Shown here: piece by piece, positions 44,781 to 52,281 of the stretch
Layout: the number at the start of each line of letters is the position of its first letter
How positions within the stretch are numbered: the first letter of the stretch is position 1
Assembly (NCBI RefSeq): GCF_003675855.1
Contig: NZ_RCIH01000002.1
Coordinates: forward strand, 381,654 to 445,653
Length of the DNA stretch: 64,000 nt
Reading direction: 5' to 3'
Source of the DNA: Halostella salina
GTDB lineage: Archaea > Halobacteriota > Halobacteria > Halobacteriales > Natronoarchaeaceae
Translations under genes and position numbers: made by a program
The notes under the pieces: model-generated
The model's input: the letters and a program-made list of their open reading frames with translations, nothing else
What the model was told of the DNA's origin: nothing
Databases searched by the model: none

Positions 44781-45162
44781 GGGTCGATAAACCCCGGATG
44801 GGGGTTTGAGACCCACCCGGCGGCGCGGGCCCTATCCCGCGCTGCCCTCTCACAGGACGCAGCCCGGCGGGTCGCTGTGATGTTTTGTCGCGTCGTACTT
44901 AACTGTCTGACAAACTCGACTATCTGCAGCCTGTGACTGTTCCACACGAAACCGAGGGGGTCGACAATTGTCGTTTGGGAAGAGATCCGGTTGGAGCTAC
45001 GAGTGCGATAGCGGTCACCGAACCCGTGGCTGGTTGCAGCGGAAACGCTCCCGTGGTCAATATTGGGATGTCGGCGAGTGCGGCGAACATCCCTTGAGAG
45101 AGGGAGTGGATGGCTGCTGGGCCGGCGTTTAAATGCAACCACGGTCGACCGCGGGGTGCGCT
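44781..45162. other. Non-coding gap with hairpin and promoter
   Basis: Next to the HalOD1 start is the inverted repeat AAACCCC...GGGGTTT (44789-44807), then a very GC-rich stretch able to pair (CCGGCGGCGCGGGCC...). A TTTAAAT box at 45128-45134 sits about 30 bases before the ATG at 45163 and is the likely promoter of that gene. No gene seen. Confidence 0.45.
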
Positions 45163-45507
45163 ATGCCCGAAGACGACAGTAACGACAACAACGGTGAGGA
45201 GATGGACGTGGTTGACCCGGAGGAAATCGATCACGCGCTCGACCGTCTGGGTCAGAAGCGACTGGCGATCGATCTGCTGGCCGCACAGCGAGACATCGCG
45301 GAATCGCTGGTTGGGGAGCGCGTTTGTGAGGAACAGAGGGAGTTGGTGTTTGGCGTGTTGCACGACCTTGAGGCGGCTGCGGAAGCGGTGTGGCCCGGCG
45401 ATGATATGCCCGATGTCGGTGAGATTGCAGAAGGTGAGTGGGACAACGATGAAGGAGAGAACGGTGAGGACGTGTCGGACGAAGAGGAAGAAGACGAGGA
45501 GGAGTAA
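45163..45507 (+). CDS. Acidic hypothetical protein
   Basis: A 114-residue protein, extremely acidic with a poly-Asp/Glu tail (DEEEEDEEE). The centre (IDHALDRLGQKRLAIDLLAA, then QRDIAESLVGERVCEEQREL) is helical. It starts 30 bases after a TTTAAAT box and is followed by a stable hairpin, so it appears to be a single-gene transcription unit. No recognised family. Confidence 0.6.
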   Translation: MPEDDSNDNNGEEMDVVDPEEIDHALDRLGQKRLAIDLLAAQRDIAESLVGERVCEEQRELVFGVLHDLEAAAEAVWPGDDMPDVGEIAEGEWDNDEGENGEDVSDEEEEDEEE

Positions 45508-45520
45508 ACCCCGTTGTATC

Positions 45521-45556
45521 TGCGGGATGCTTGCCTCCTACCACATGCGTCCCGCA
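45521..45556 (+). terminator. Hairpin after the acidic-protein gene
   Basis: TGCGGGATGC (45521-45530) pairs with GCGTCCCGCA (45547-45556) with one G-U pair, starting 13 bases after the stop codon. A second smaller hairpin GCCTGC-CTGACGA-GCAGGC follows at 45609-45627. The position suggests a 3'-end or processing structure, although archaeal terminators normally need only T-tracts. Confidence 0.4.
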
Positions 45557-45721
45557 GTTGACCTCTGCGTTGGAGCCTTGGTCGGTTGGTTCAAGGCCGT
45601 GTTCCGCGGCCTGCCTGACGAGCAGGCATCGTACAGGTATGTCTCAATATTATATTATCTCGCAGACTGGGGTACACCAACCGTCACGCAAACCTAAGTG
45701 ACAGGCACCAAGACAACTGGT

Positions 45722-45934
45722 ATGGTGTTCGCAAGCGCCCTCAAAGAGAACCTCTACGACCTGTGGATGTGCTGGGAGTGTGGCACCGTCCGTGCCATCG
45801 AAATCTCCGAGAGAAACGCCAACGCTCCGATCCGCGACCAGAAACTCGAAGACCACGGACTGGAGTGTCCCGCGTGTGGAAACAAGGGTGCCGAGAAAAT
45901 TGTCCCGGAAGAAGACGTGCCGAACTGGGATTGA
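45722..45934 (+). CDS. Small double-CxxC zinc ribbon protein
   Basis: A 70-residue protein with two knuckles, WMCWECGTVRAIE and LECPACGNKGAEK, forming a typical zinc ribbon. An acidic linker joins them. ATG at 45722 gives MVFASALKENLYDLW; an upstream GTG at 45698 is less likely. A TATTATATTATCTC promoter-like stretch lies about 65 bases upstream. It converges with the recombinase gene (13-base gap). Such ribbons often bind nucleic acid or act as partner subunits; no specific role is claimed. Confidence 0.7.
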   Translation: MVFASALKENLYDLWMCWECGTVRAIEISERNANAPIRDQKLEDHGLECPACGNKGAEKIVPEEDVPNWD

Positions 45935-45947
45935 CACTCCGGCGTGA

Positions 45948-46574
45948 TCAACTCAGGCCGACGCGCTTGATCTCGTCCGCGACAACATCGTCGGAGGGCG
46001 TCTTGATGTAGTCCTCCATGGCTCCGAGTGACGACCAGCCTCCGATGGCCATCACGGTGTGTGGGTTCATCTCCTTCCGCACGAGTCGATCCTGCGCGAA
46101 GAACCGACGGAGGTCGTGGGCGGACAGCTTCTCCCAGTCCGCACTCCGACCCGGGACATCATCGCCCCGGGCGGCCATCTCGTCACCAAGCTCGTGAACG
46201 ATGTCTCGGACGCGGCTCTTCGTGACGCCGAGAAGCAACTCGTCTTCCTCAACGCCCAGCTTGTGCCGATTCTCCAGCAACTCCACGTACGCGTCCTGTG
46301 GGATGTGGGCGTCGCGGAGCTTCCCACCGCTTCCGGTGGTATCCTTCCCCGCCTCTTCGTGGACGCGGAGCCAGTACAGACCGTCGTCGGCGTACATGTC
46401 CTCGGGTCGGACGGCCGCCATCTCCTGCGCTCGAAGTCCGACGGAGCCGCCGAGCAGCGCGACGGAGTGATGCTTGTGTGATCTGTCCTCTGCAACGTCG
46501 CATAGGGCCTCGTACTCTTCGGGCTTCAGCCAGAGCTTGTATTCGGAGTCTCCGGCTGTTGACTTGACTCGCAT
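45948..46574 (-). CDS. Minimal tyrosine recombinase / integrase
   Basis: A 208-residue protein consisting only of the catalytic domain. Seen: catalytic residues in order, R48 (GGSVGLRAQEM), K85 (GGKLRDAHIP), H153 and R156 (LSAHDLRRFFAQ), W180 in the H/W position (AIGGWSS) and nucleophile Y189 (AMEDYIK). The N-terminal core-binding domain of XerC-type recombinases is missing, as in several archaeal plasmid and virus integrases. Known: such enzymes perform site-specific integration, excision or inversion. Just upstream of its start is a GCCGGCCG/CGGCCGGC inverted repeat (46611-46642). The dispersed TCGTTGGTAAG repeats begin 210 bases beyond that start. Confidence 0.85.
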   Translation of the reverse strand: MRVKSTAGDSEYKLWLKPEEYEALCDVAEDRSHKHHSVALLGGSVGLRAQEMAAVRPEDMYADDGLYWLRVHEEAGKDTTGSGGKLRDAHIPQDAYVELLENRHKLGVEEDELLLGVTKSRVRDIVHELGDEMAARGDDVPGRSADWEKLSAHDLRRFFAQDRLVRKEMNPHTVMAIGGWSSLGAMEDYIKTPSDDVVADEIKRVGLS

Positions 46575-46786
46575 CGACGTGACGAAAGTATGAGTTTCCG
46601 GCAGATAAGTGCCGGCCGGCTGGGGGTGTTCGTTCGGCCGGCTGTGATGAAACGGCTGATTTTGCGGGGTAGAGCGATTCGGGGTGATTTGAGGTGCCGA
46701 TAATTACGAGAAATCGTCACCTGCCCTCGCTGCTGAAGCGAACAGGGGGTGGGGTTGCTCTCGACGTGAGCCGCTCGACGAACAGA

Positions 46787-46799
46787 ACTCGTTGGTAAG
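46787..46799 (+). repeat. Dispersed repeat TCGTTGGTAAG, copy 2
   Basis: ACTCGTTGGTAAG. The 55 bases before it (AACAGGGGGTGGGG...GAGCCGCTCGACGAACAGA, from about 46741) match the distal part of the long copy at 48571, so this site looks like a partial long repeat abutting another core. Confidence 0.55.
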
Positions 46800-46822
46800 T
46801 CGCCAAACCCAGCCGTCCACGT

Positions 46823-47023
46823 CTACTCGTCGCTGGTGGAGTGGTGGTCAGCTGGCTGCCCACGTTGAACACCACTGTCGCCATCGATGTAGTCGCGCCG
46901 CCTGCAGTCGTCGCAGCCGACGCTGACGCCCGTCCCGGGAAAGCTGATGCTGATAGTTACGTCACCACTCCCACAGGATGGGCACGACAACCACACAGAG
47001 AGGAGATCGACAACAGACTCCAT
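46823..47023 (-). CDS. Small zinc-binding protein
   Basis: A 66-residue protein with two CxxC pairs, WLSCPSCGSGDVTIS and SVGCDDCRRRDYI, a compact zinc ribbon. An unstructured acidic/His tail follows (GQPADHHSTSDE). Its ATG follows directly on the TAG stop of the upstream gene (47024-47527), so the two are an operon. Role unknown; small ribbon proteins of this kind are common on haloarchaeal plasmids and proviruses. Confidence 0.65.
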   Translation of the reverse strand: MESVVDLLSVWLSCPSCGSGDVTISISFPGTGVSVGCDDCRRRDYIDGDSGVQRGQPADHHSTSDE

Positions 47024-47527
47024 CTACTCGCCCTCGATCTCGTCAAGCAACTCGCGCAACTCCTGTCGCTTCTGTTCAGTCAACCACTCCATCTCCTCGT
47101 CCAACTCCTCTCCTGCAAGGTGATGCGAGTGGGCGACGAGCGTGTTGACCGATGCGAGGTAGTTCTGCATCGATTTCTTCCGCTCCATCTCATCGTCAGC
47201 GTTCTCGTATTCGAAGAGATTGCGTCGAAGGATTTCCAACGTGAGTCCGAGATCATGGTCGTGGTCGAGGTTATCATCATCGGGCATATCTCGAGGACGT
47301 CCGCTACTCCCTGATATATGCCGGCCTCGCTGCCGCTCCGTCGGCTCCCACCCATCCCACGCCTCAAGTGCGTCTTCAGCTCGGTCGAGTCCCTCAAGAG
47401 CGTGAGCAGCGTCGATGCTAGCGGAGAGGGGAGGGCCTCGCCCGCTGTCGCCCTCTTCGAGTATCTCTTCAAGCATATCACGCAGTTCATCGATGCGCTT
47501 GCGCCCCTCGTCGGGACTCCAACTCAT
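47024..47527 (-). CDS. Acidic helical hypothetical protein
   Basis: A 167-residue protein, nearly all helix: EGRKRIDELRDMLEEILEEG, HALEGLDRAEDALEAW, NYLASVNTLVAHSHHLAGEE and TEQKRQELRELLDEIEGE. Coiled coils are likely. ATG at 47527 (MSWSPDEG) is preferred to an upstream start that would place the gene over the repeat copy at 47571. It is first in a two-gene operon with the zinc protein. No family recognised. Confidence 0.6.
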   Translation of the reverse strand: MSWSPDEGRKRIDELRDMLEEILEEGDSGRGPPLSASIDAAHALEGLDRAEDALEAWDGWEPTERQRGRHISGSSGRPRDMPDDDNLDHDHDLGLTLEILRRNLFEYENADDEMERKKSMQNYLASVNTLVAHSHHLAGEELDEEMEWLTEQKRQELRELLDEIEGE

Positions 47528-47570
47528 GCGGATTTGCCCCCAACCAGTTGCAGGTACTCGCGCCGTTTCA

Positions 47571-47581
47571 TCGTTGGTAAG
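47571..47581 (+). repeat. Dispersed repeat TCGTTGGTAAG, copy 3
   Basis: Exact 11-base core, 44 bases upstream of the minus-strand gene starting at 47527 and 73 bases from the end of the frameshifted gene at 47654. Only the core is conserved here. Confidence 0.5.
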
Positions 47582-47653
47582 ACAACAGGAGAGATCGGCG
47601 ACCAACACACTAAATGTAAGCATTCCTATGATAGAAAGCCAACTGGCTCGCCT

Positions 47654-47961
47654 TCACTCCGAGTCGTGGACGCTTATCTGCTTCAGATCGCCGATCTCCT
47701 CGGTGTTCTCGTTCACCGTCAGTCCGACCGCGTAGATGCTGTTGTCACCGTCCTCGTGCTGCCGAACCTCGATCAAGTCGATCAGGGAGTTATCCTTGGA
47801 TACGACAGGCCCATCACCGTGTTCGCCGGTTGTCTGAACGTCCACGATTGTCTCCTCCTTGTGCTCTTGCTTGCCGACGACGGTACCTCGATCTAGCCGT
47901 AGAGCGAGTCCTCTGCCTTCATCCACACTTCGTCGCCCACTTCGAGCGTGCTGATGTCCAT
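47654..47961 (-). pseudogene. Frameshifted small beta-barrel-like gene
   Basis: ATG at 47961 begins MDISTLEVGDEVWMKAEDSL and meets a TAG after 22 codons. One frame over, the sequence continues as LDRGTVVGKQEHKEETIVDV and on through SKDNSLIDLIEVRQ and YAVGLTVNENTEEIGDLKQI to a stop at 47654. The two pieces make one plausible SH3-like protein of about 100 residues (G-D-x-V ... G-T-V-V), similar in outline to the gene at 39453-39761. The shift point is near 47895-47905. Possibilities: real pseudogene, sequencing error or programmed shift; no slippery heptamer is obvious. Confidence 0.5.
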
Positions 47962-47980
47962 ATCCGACCGTCCAGACTCC

Positions 47981-48016
47981 GCTCACTTATTGTCGTTCAC
48001 TCGTTGGTAAGTGAGC
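47981..48016 (+). repeat. Repeat copy 4 inside a 9-base hairpin
   Basis: GCTCACTTA (47981-47989) and TAAGTGAGC (48008-48016) are exact complements, with the repeat core TCGTTGGTAAG at 48001-48011 overlapping the right arm. The hairpin lies between two divergent genes (47961 minus and 48087 plus), so it may also be an operator. Confidence 0.55.
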
Positions 48017-48086
48017 ACCCGGTCAATCAATCCGACACTAGATCCTCGTCAGAAGGAATTTGGCGGCGAGGTTTGACGGCACAGAC

Positions 48087-48569
48087 ATGAACCCACTATC
48101 TCCGACCGCTCTATCCCTCGTCGCCACGGTTCTCTCCACGATTTCCATCGCGATGGCCGCACTATCGCTTCGCCGGCAGGGCATACCGGACAGATTCGAG
48201 GTCAGGCGACGGGCCATGGAGTCGATACAGCAGACCAACCCCGACCGCCGCATCAACGGCTTTGAGGTCGTCTACATCAGCGTCAAGGAGGAGGACGGAC
48301 TGTGGAACACGTTGAAAAAGTACTGGTCTGGACGGATACAGGGGCGGACTCAGGCGTTCATCAGCCTCGACCGCGGAGCGTTCGACGAGGACTTCGAGGG
48401 CGAGTACGAGTTCGAGTCTTCTTTCGACCGGCCGATGCCGGTCACGGTGTCCGCACCGGCAGAGACGCAAAGTCAGCGTCTCGTGACCTTGCAGACGACC
48501 GAATCGCAGGACGTGTACGGGCTGTTGCAATGGTTGCTGATCGACATATTCCCGGAACACGTCGAGTGA
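48087..48569 (+). CDS. Membrane-anchored hypothetical protein
   Basis: A 160-residue protein with one N-terminal membrane helix (LSPTALSLVATVLSTISIAM, residues about 3-26) followed by SLRRQGIPDRFEVRRRAM, so the remaining domain is cytoplasmic. That domain is beta-rich (GFEVVYISVKEEDG, GRTQAFISLDRGAF, RPMPVTVSAPAE) and ends VYGLLQWLLIDIFPEHVE. ATG at 48087 is chosen; the reading upstream lacks support. The long repeat copy starts two bases after the stop codon. Function unknown. Confidence 0.62.
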   Translation: MNPLSPTALSLVATVLSTISIAMAALSLRRQGIPDRFEVRRRAMESIQQTNPDRRINGFEVVYISVKEEDGLWNTLKKYWSGRIQGRTQAFISLDRGAFDEDFEGEYEFESSFDRPMPVTVSAPAETQSQRLVTLQTTESQDVYGLLQWLLIDIFPEHVE

Positions 48570-48570
48570 G

Positions 48571-48648
48571 TCGTTGGTAAGGAACGGGTTTCGCACCGGA
48601 ACAGCCGGGGGTTTTCCAGAACAGCAGCCGCTCGACGGACAGATTTCA
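48571..48648 (+). repeat. Long dispersed repeat, copy 5
   Basis: Starts TCGTTGGTAAGGAACGGGTT and continues with CCGGAACAGCCGGGGGTTTT and CAGCCGCTCGACGGACAGA. The same order of blocks (core, CGGAACAACCGGGGGTA, TCGCTCGACGA) occurs at 50221 and 53734. It begins directly after one gene and ends about 50 bases before the next. Confidence 0.65.
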
Positions 48649-48700
48649 TCCAATATAAACCAAAGTATGATAAGAGTCACCTTAACAGTATAAATCATCC

Positions 48701-49573
48701 ATGAGGACGATCCGGTTCGCTCGGCTCAGCTTCGAGCGAAAACTCTCACATTACTCTGACCAGCGCGATGCCATCGAGAGGCGAAAGGCCGCGCTGCGTG
48801 AGGTCATCGACTTCGAGACCGACGTGAACAAGCTTCTCGCTGACACGGACATGTCAGGGAAGACCACGCTTGGGGACTGGTACTTCGGTGACGTGGAGGT
48901 CGGTGAGAACTACATCGCCGGGCGAATCGGGAAACTGAAAGAGGAGACGAGTAGGCAGGTGGATGAGGACAAGCAGGGATTCGTCGAGGTGGAACGCGAA
49001 GACACCGACGTTTCCTTCTTTGTTATCGATCTCTCCGTCTCCGTGATGGCATACGAGTACAGGAGGGACGTGGGTGAGAAGGCACCATACCGGATTCTCG
49101 AAGCTGCGTTCAACTCGTACTACGAGGGTGAGGAAGAGGTGTCGATCTCCCCGTTGGTGGACAAGGAAGAGGTCAGAGAAGAGATTCACCGCTTCACCAA
49201 GATCACCCGAGTGCGGTTTTCCAAGCTGCGACCAACAAACCCCGACAGTACCGACCGTTCCCGCCCGATGGACGAGTTCCTTCAGAATGGCGGCATCGAC
49301 CGGCTCCTGCTGGATGGGATGAACGAGGACGACGAGGACGAGGAAGGCATTCGTCTCGAAGAGGAACCGCTGCTCGACGGTGGCTTGAGCCTTGCAGAGG
49401 AGGGTTACGGCTCTGCCACAGTCACAGGAGAAGACGACGAGGGGGAGGAAGTCCGAGTGACGACCGAGGACAAGCAGATCGAATCCGAAGTGGATATGCC
49501 CAGCGATGATGACTATAGTAGGCAGATGCTCTTGGATGAAATCCGCGACGCCCTCGACCGATTGGAGAACTGA
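48701..49573 (+). CDS. Soluble protein of a RexAB-like two-gene unit, unknown
   Basis: A 290-residue soluble protein with no family I can name. Visible: N-terminal helical region (RKAALREVIDFETDVNKLLA), a beta/alpha core with VSFFVIDLSVSVMAYEYRRD and RILEAAFNSYYEGEEEVSI, then EIHRFTKITRVRFSKLRPTN, a strand-plus-PTNP pattern. A long acidic low-complexity C-terminus follows (NEDDEDEEGIRLEEE). It is five bases upstream of a four-helix membrane protein gene. Known for comparison: lambda RexA is a soluble sensor of about 280 residues encoded before the four-helix RexB. No sequence homology is claimed; the resemblance is in layout and size. Confidence 0.7.
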   Translation: MRTIRFARLSFERKLSHYSDQRDAIERRKAALREVIDFETDVNKLLADTDMSGKTTLGDWYFGDVEVGENYIAGRIGKLKEETSRQVDEDKQGFVEVEREDTDVSFFVIDLSVSVMAYEYRRDVGEKAPYRILEAAFNSYYEGEEEVSISPLVDKEEVREEIHRFTKITRVRFSKLRPTNPDSTDRSRPMDEFLQNGGIDRLLLDGMNEDDEDEEGIRLEEEPLLDGGLSLAEEGYGSATVTGEDDEGEEVRVTTEDKQIESEVDMPSDDDYSRQMLLDEIRDALDRLEN

Positions 49574-49578
49574 TACAG

Positions 49579-50172
49579 ATGTACGATTCGAGCTTCATCA
49601 CGCGTCTCCGAAAACTGGGGGCGCGAAACCTCATCCTCAGCTACGACACCTTGGCGGGAGTCGTGGCGTTCTCCGCCGTCTACATCTACACCGGCGGCGG
49701 CATCTCTGAAGCAACTGCCGCCGGCATCCTCTCCTCGTTCGCCACAGTCTCGGCTACCCTGTTCGCCATCGTCCTCACCGGCCTGACCATCATCACCTCG
49801 TTCACCGACCGTCTCTTCCTCTACGCGTGGCAGGACGTGGGCGAGTTTGAGAACATCGTCACAACCTTCCAGTACAATCTCGGTCTTCCTGTCGTCGTCC
49901 TGCTGTTCACCCTCGCACTTCAGGTCGAGTACCACCGGTTGGCGATGCTGATCCTCATCGCGGTGTTCGTCTACATGCTGTTCGCCCTGCTCGACTTGGT
50001 TGGACTCATCAGTCGGTATGCACTCCAGCGCGGCGAGTTTGTCAAGCAACAGGTTGAGGCAGAGATAGAACAGGAGGAGATTGAGCAGGACATCCCAGAT
50101 GAGGAGCTCAGCAAAGAGGAATTGCATCGAGTCCGGGAGCAGTTGGCCGAGTTGGAGAAGGAGAAAGAGTAG
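49579..50172 (+). CDS. Four-helix membrane protein, partner of upstream gene
   Basis: A 197-residue integral membrane protein. Four helices are visible: about residues 22-38 (YDTLAGVVAFSAVYIYTGG), 46-73 (AAGILSSFATVSATLFAIVL), 95-117 (LGLPVVVLLFTLALQV) and 119-145 (LAMLILIAVFVYMLFALLDL). A cytoplasmic coiled coil follows (EFVKQQVEAEIEQEEIEQDI, LHRVREQLAELEKEKE). ATG is five bases after the upstream stop, so co-translation is expected. Inference: candidate pore-forming or membrane-disrupting effector regulated by the soluble partner. Alternatively a structural membrane protein of a mobile element. Confidence 0.72.
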   Translation: MYDSSFITRLRKLGARNLILSYDTLAGVVAFSAVYIYTGGGISEATAAGILSSFATVSATLFAIVLTGLTIITSFTDRLFLYAWQDVGEFENIVTTFQYNLGLPVVVLLFTLALQVEYHRLAMLILIAVFVYMLFALLDLVGLISRYALQRGEFVKQQVEAEIEQEEIEQDIPDEELSKEELHRVREQLAELEKEKE

Positions 50173-50220
50173 TCAATCCACGGTTGGCTTTTACTCTCCT
50201 CAGAGAGTCTATCACGAAAC

Positions 50221-50345
50221 TCGTTGGTAAGGATGAGACTCACATCGGAACAACCGGGGGTAATTCGGTGCAAGAGTCGCTTGACGAGCGAAAACCGGCG
50301 AGTGATTGAAGTGGGTGAAAATCAGCCCCGAGTCAATCCACTTCG
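50221..50345 (+). repeat. Long dispersed repeat, copy 6
   Basis: Core TCGTTGGTAAGG, then ATCGGAACAACCGGGGGTAA, GTCGCTTGACGAGCG and GATTGAAGTGGGTGAAAATC ending AGCCCCGAGTC. It matches the copy at 53734 over its full length, including the distal ATTGAAGTGRGTGAAAATCAG block that copy 5 lacks. It overlaps the end of the small gene 50333-50473. Confidence 0.65.
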
Positions 50346-50473
50346 TCCACGTACGTCTCAACGTCTGCATCCAGCACATCGGCCACCTTCTCGATGGCAT
50401 CCGATATCTCCTGCAGTAGCCAACAACCACACTCCGGGAAGATCAGGTCTCCACTATGTGGATAGTACAGCAT
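50333..50473 (-). CDS. Small hypothetical protein (46 aa)
   Basis: ATG at 50473 opens MLYYPHSGDLIFPECGCWLL, followed by QEISDAIEKVADVLDADVET and YVDEVD. A CxC next to an acidic helix and strong haloarchaeal composition make this a plausible gene. It diverges from the gene starting at 50500 with only 26 bases between the starts, so either this start or the neighbour's may be wrong. Its last codons run into the long repeat. Confidence 0.45.
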   Translation of the reverse strand: MLYYPHSGDLIFPECGCWLLQEISDAIEKVADVLDADVETYVDEVD

Positions 50474-50499
50474 CAGCGACGAGTAGTTCGGCCACGGAC

Positions 50500-50733
50500 A
50501 TGCTCATCGTGAAGACCGCACCGCGACACAGCCGCGTCCGAGAGTACCGCTTCGGCTGGCACGATGGGGCTTGGGCACCGCGTCCCGAGCCTCTGACTGG
50601 GCACGCGGTCGAGTACGCCCGCAAACAGGTCGATGGGGCGGTGCTTGATCGACGGCTGGCCGAAGGGCAAACGCGGTTGAGCGACTTCACGGAAAGCGTC
50701 GACGACCGGGCGAAGGTTCACGTCATCGCGTGA
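50500..50733 (+). CDS. Small hypothetical protein (77 aa)
   Basis: MLIVKTAPRHSRVREYRFGW, then HDGAWAPRPEPLTGHAVEYA and KQVDGAVLDRRLAEGQTRLS. It has a strand-helix pattern and is less acidic than its neighbours. The ATG at 50500 is the first plausible start in a longer open frame that otherwise runs into the repeat. Function unknown. Confidence 0.45.
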   Translation: MLIVKTAPRHSRVREYRFGWHDGAWAPRPEPLTGHAVEYARKQVDGAVLDRRLAEGQTRLSDFTESVDDRAKVHVIA

Positions 50734-50870
50734 CGCTATTTTCGACTAAACTTTCCTATTTTCGTACTATATCAATACCTCCCGATACAGTGCGGTTAAG
50801 TTCCTAACGTCCCAAAATACAAATATGACTTGGATGCCCGTAGACGATCCGGATGGATGCAGTCGCAACC

Positions 50871-51287
50871 ATGTCCGACAGCAACGATATCCCGGACGAC
50901 TTCGTTGACGATCGAGATTTATCCGACGATGTGATGGGGTACAGCGAGATTCGAGAGCGGTTGGACGAGGTATTCGTCGAGGAACACGGCGTTGAGAAGT
51001 ATGGGCCTGACAGCGGCAACCTGTCGGTCGCCAACTTCGTGTGGCTGACCGACCTGTGGTCGTCCGCGACGATTGAGATAGAGGCGGACGGCGGTGAGAT
51101 GCCCGTCCGACTCGACGCCCACCCGCGCGATGGCGTGATGGCCGTCGAGCAATCGTTCCCCGCCGACGCGTACGGCAGCGCGGTCTACGTCGACATCGAC
51201 AACGCGGTGAAGCGGGCGTTGACCGACGTGGCGGACTGGGAGTCCAGCCGCATCGTCCACGACGATATGGCCGGCCTCTTCGACTGA
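50871..51287 (+). CDS. Acidic hypothetical protein
   Basis: A 138-residue acidic protein. Visible: YSEIRERLDEVFVEEHGVEK, a SVANFVWLTDLWSSATIEIE strand region, AHPRDGVMAVEQSFPADAYG and VYVDIDNAVKRALTDVADWE. No known domain. ATG at 50871 (MSDSND) is chosen; one at 50853 adds six residues. The 120-base AT-rich stretch upstream (TACTATATCAATA near 50771) probably contains the promoter. Confidence 0.55.
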   Translation: MSDSNDIPDDFVDDRDLSDDVMGYSEIRERLDEVFVEEHGVEKYGPDSGNLSVANFVWLTDLWSSATIEIEADGGEMPVRLDAHPRDGVMAVEQSFPADAYGSAVYVDIDNAVKRALTDVADWESSRIVHDDMAGLFD

Positions 51288-51381
51288 CCTCCGACCCCTT
51301 CCTTATTTTTCCGCGTCCGAGAGCGTGACCCCGAATTATATGCTGTCAACCGCAACACCGGAACAACTCCCTGAATATCAA

Positions 51382-52083
51382 ATGAGCATCTCCACAAGAA
51401 CGGCAAAGAAGCTCTGGAACGCGGCAGGGAACGAGTGTGCCCACCCTGAATGCGACCACGAGCTGATCGACTTCGACAGCGACAGCATCGTGGGGGAGAT
51501 GTGCCACATCAAGGCACGGAACCCCGACGGCCCGCGATACGATCCCGAGATGTCCGACGACGAGCGCAACGCATACTCCAACCTCATCCTGCTCTGCCCC
51601 ACGCATCACCGGATAGTGGACGAGTCGCCCAATCAATATCCCACAGAACTGCTCCGAGAGTGGAAGCAGGAACACGAACAGGGCGACGGCGACACACCCG
51701 AACTGTCGACGGAACAGGTCGAAGAGATGCTGTCAGAGCTTCAACCTGAGATGCTGCTCGTGCATGTGGAGGAGGACGATCTGGAGATACTGAGGGACGT
51801 GATGGACTGGCAGCCCAGCCGAACCTACCCGGGGAAAGAAGACGAATTCGGGATGTATCCCGTCGTCGTGAGCTTCGACGACCTCAAGGACTTGCTGGGG
51901 CGGATATCCGCACTCTATCGACAGGAGTGGAACGGCGAACCGATGTACCGACAGTCCTCGGATTGGACGGAAGAAGAGGTGATTGCGGCGTCAACGACGG
52001 CCGCCCACATCACCCGAACCGCTCTCCAATACCATCAGGTCGAGGGCAGTCGGCGCGAATCCGAGATCATCGACTCTCTGTAG
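51382..52083 (+). CDS. HNH endonuclease domain protein
   Basis: A 233-residue protein with an N-terminal HNH nuclease: NECAHPECDHELIDFDS, VGEMCHIKARNPDGPRYD and YSNLILLCPTHHRIVDE. These supply the zinc cysteines, the catalytic His (CHI) and the Asn/His of the HNH fold. The C-terminal half (LQPEMLLVHVEEDDLEILRD onward, with FDDLKDLLGRISALYRQEWN) is unassigned and helical. ATG at 51382 is preferred because a TATA-like AATTATAT at 51331-51338 would initiate just before it. Known: such HNH proteins occur as stand-alone defence nucleases or in mobile elements. Confidence 0.8.
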   Translation: MSISTRTAKKLWNAAGNECAHPECDHELIDFDSDSIVGEMCHIKARNPDGPRYDPEMSDDERNAYSNLILLCPTHHRIVDESPNQYPTELLREWKQEHEQGDGDTPELSTEQVEEMLSELQPEMLLVHVEEDDLEILRDVMDWQPSRTYPGKEDEFGMYPVVVSFDDLKDLLGRISALYRQEWNGEPMYRQSSDWTEEEVIAASTTAAHITRTALQYHQVEGSRRESEIIDSL

Positions 52084-52281
52084 AGGATCTAGGAAGGTAA
52101 TCAATCCGCGTCCGGGTGTGCCCCGGGTGCAGTCGGCGCGGCGCACGAAGTCTAGATCCAAGATGCGCGTGAAGGGGGCTAGAGGGGGAGGGGGTAACAG
52201 GGGGGCTATGCATGGGCGCGTCACGCACACATGTCGCGGGCGAGCACGCGATCGCGCGACGTCTGGTAAGTGCTGGACGGG
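52084..52281. other. GC-rich gap with unusual composition
   Basis: This stretch between convergent genes (AAGGGGGCTAGAGGGGGAGG...GGGGGGCTATGCATGGGCGC...ACACATGTCGCGGGCGAGCA) has purine-rich runs of G and several restriction-like palindromes (ATGCAT, ACATGT, GCGATCGC). No gene is visible. It is unlike the other gaps and could be a structural or replication-related sequence. Confidence 0.3.

Noticed and set aside
45110-45697. 195-residue plus-strand ORF spanning the acidic-protein gene
   Set aside because: Basic, Cys/Trp-rich composition in a shifted frame; it reads through the hairpin and is not haloarchaeal-like.
52150-52260. Replication origin in the GC-rich gap
   Set aside because: No Orc1/Cdc6 gene, ORB-like repeats or AT-rich unwinding element nearby; composition alone is not enough.
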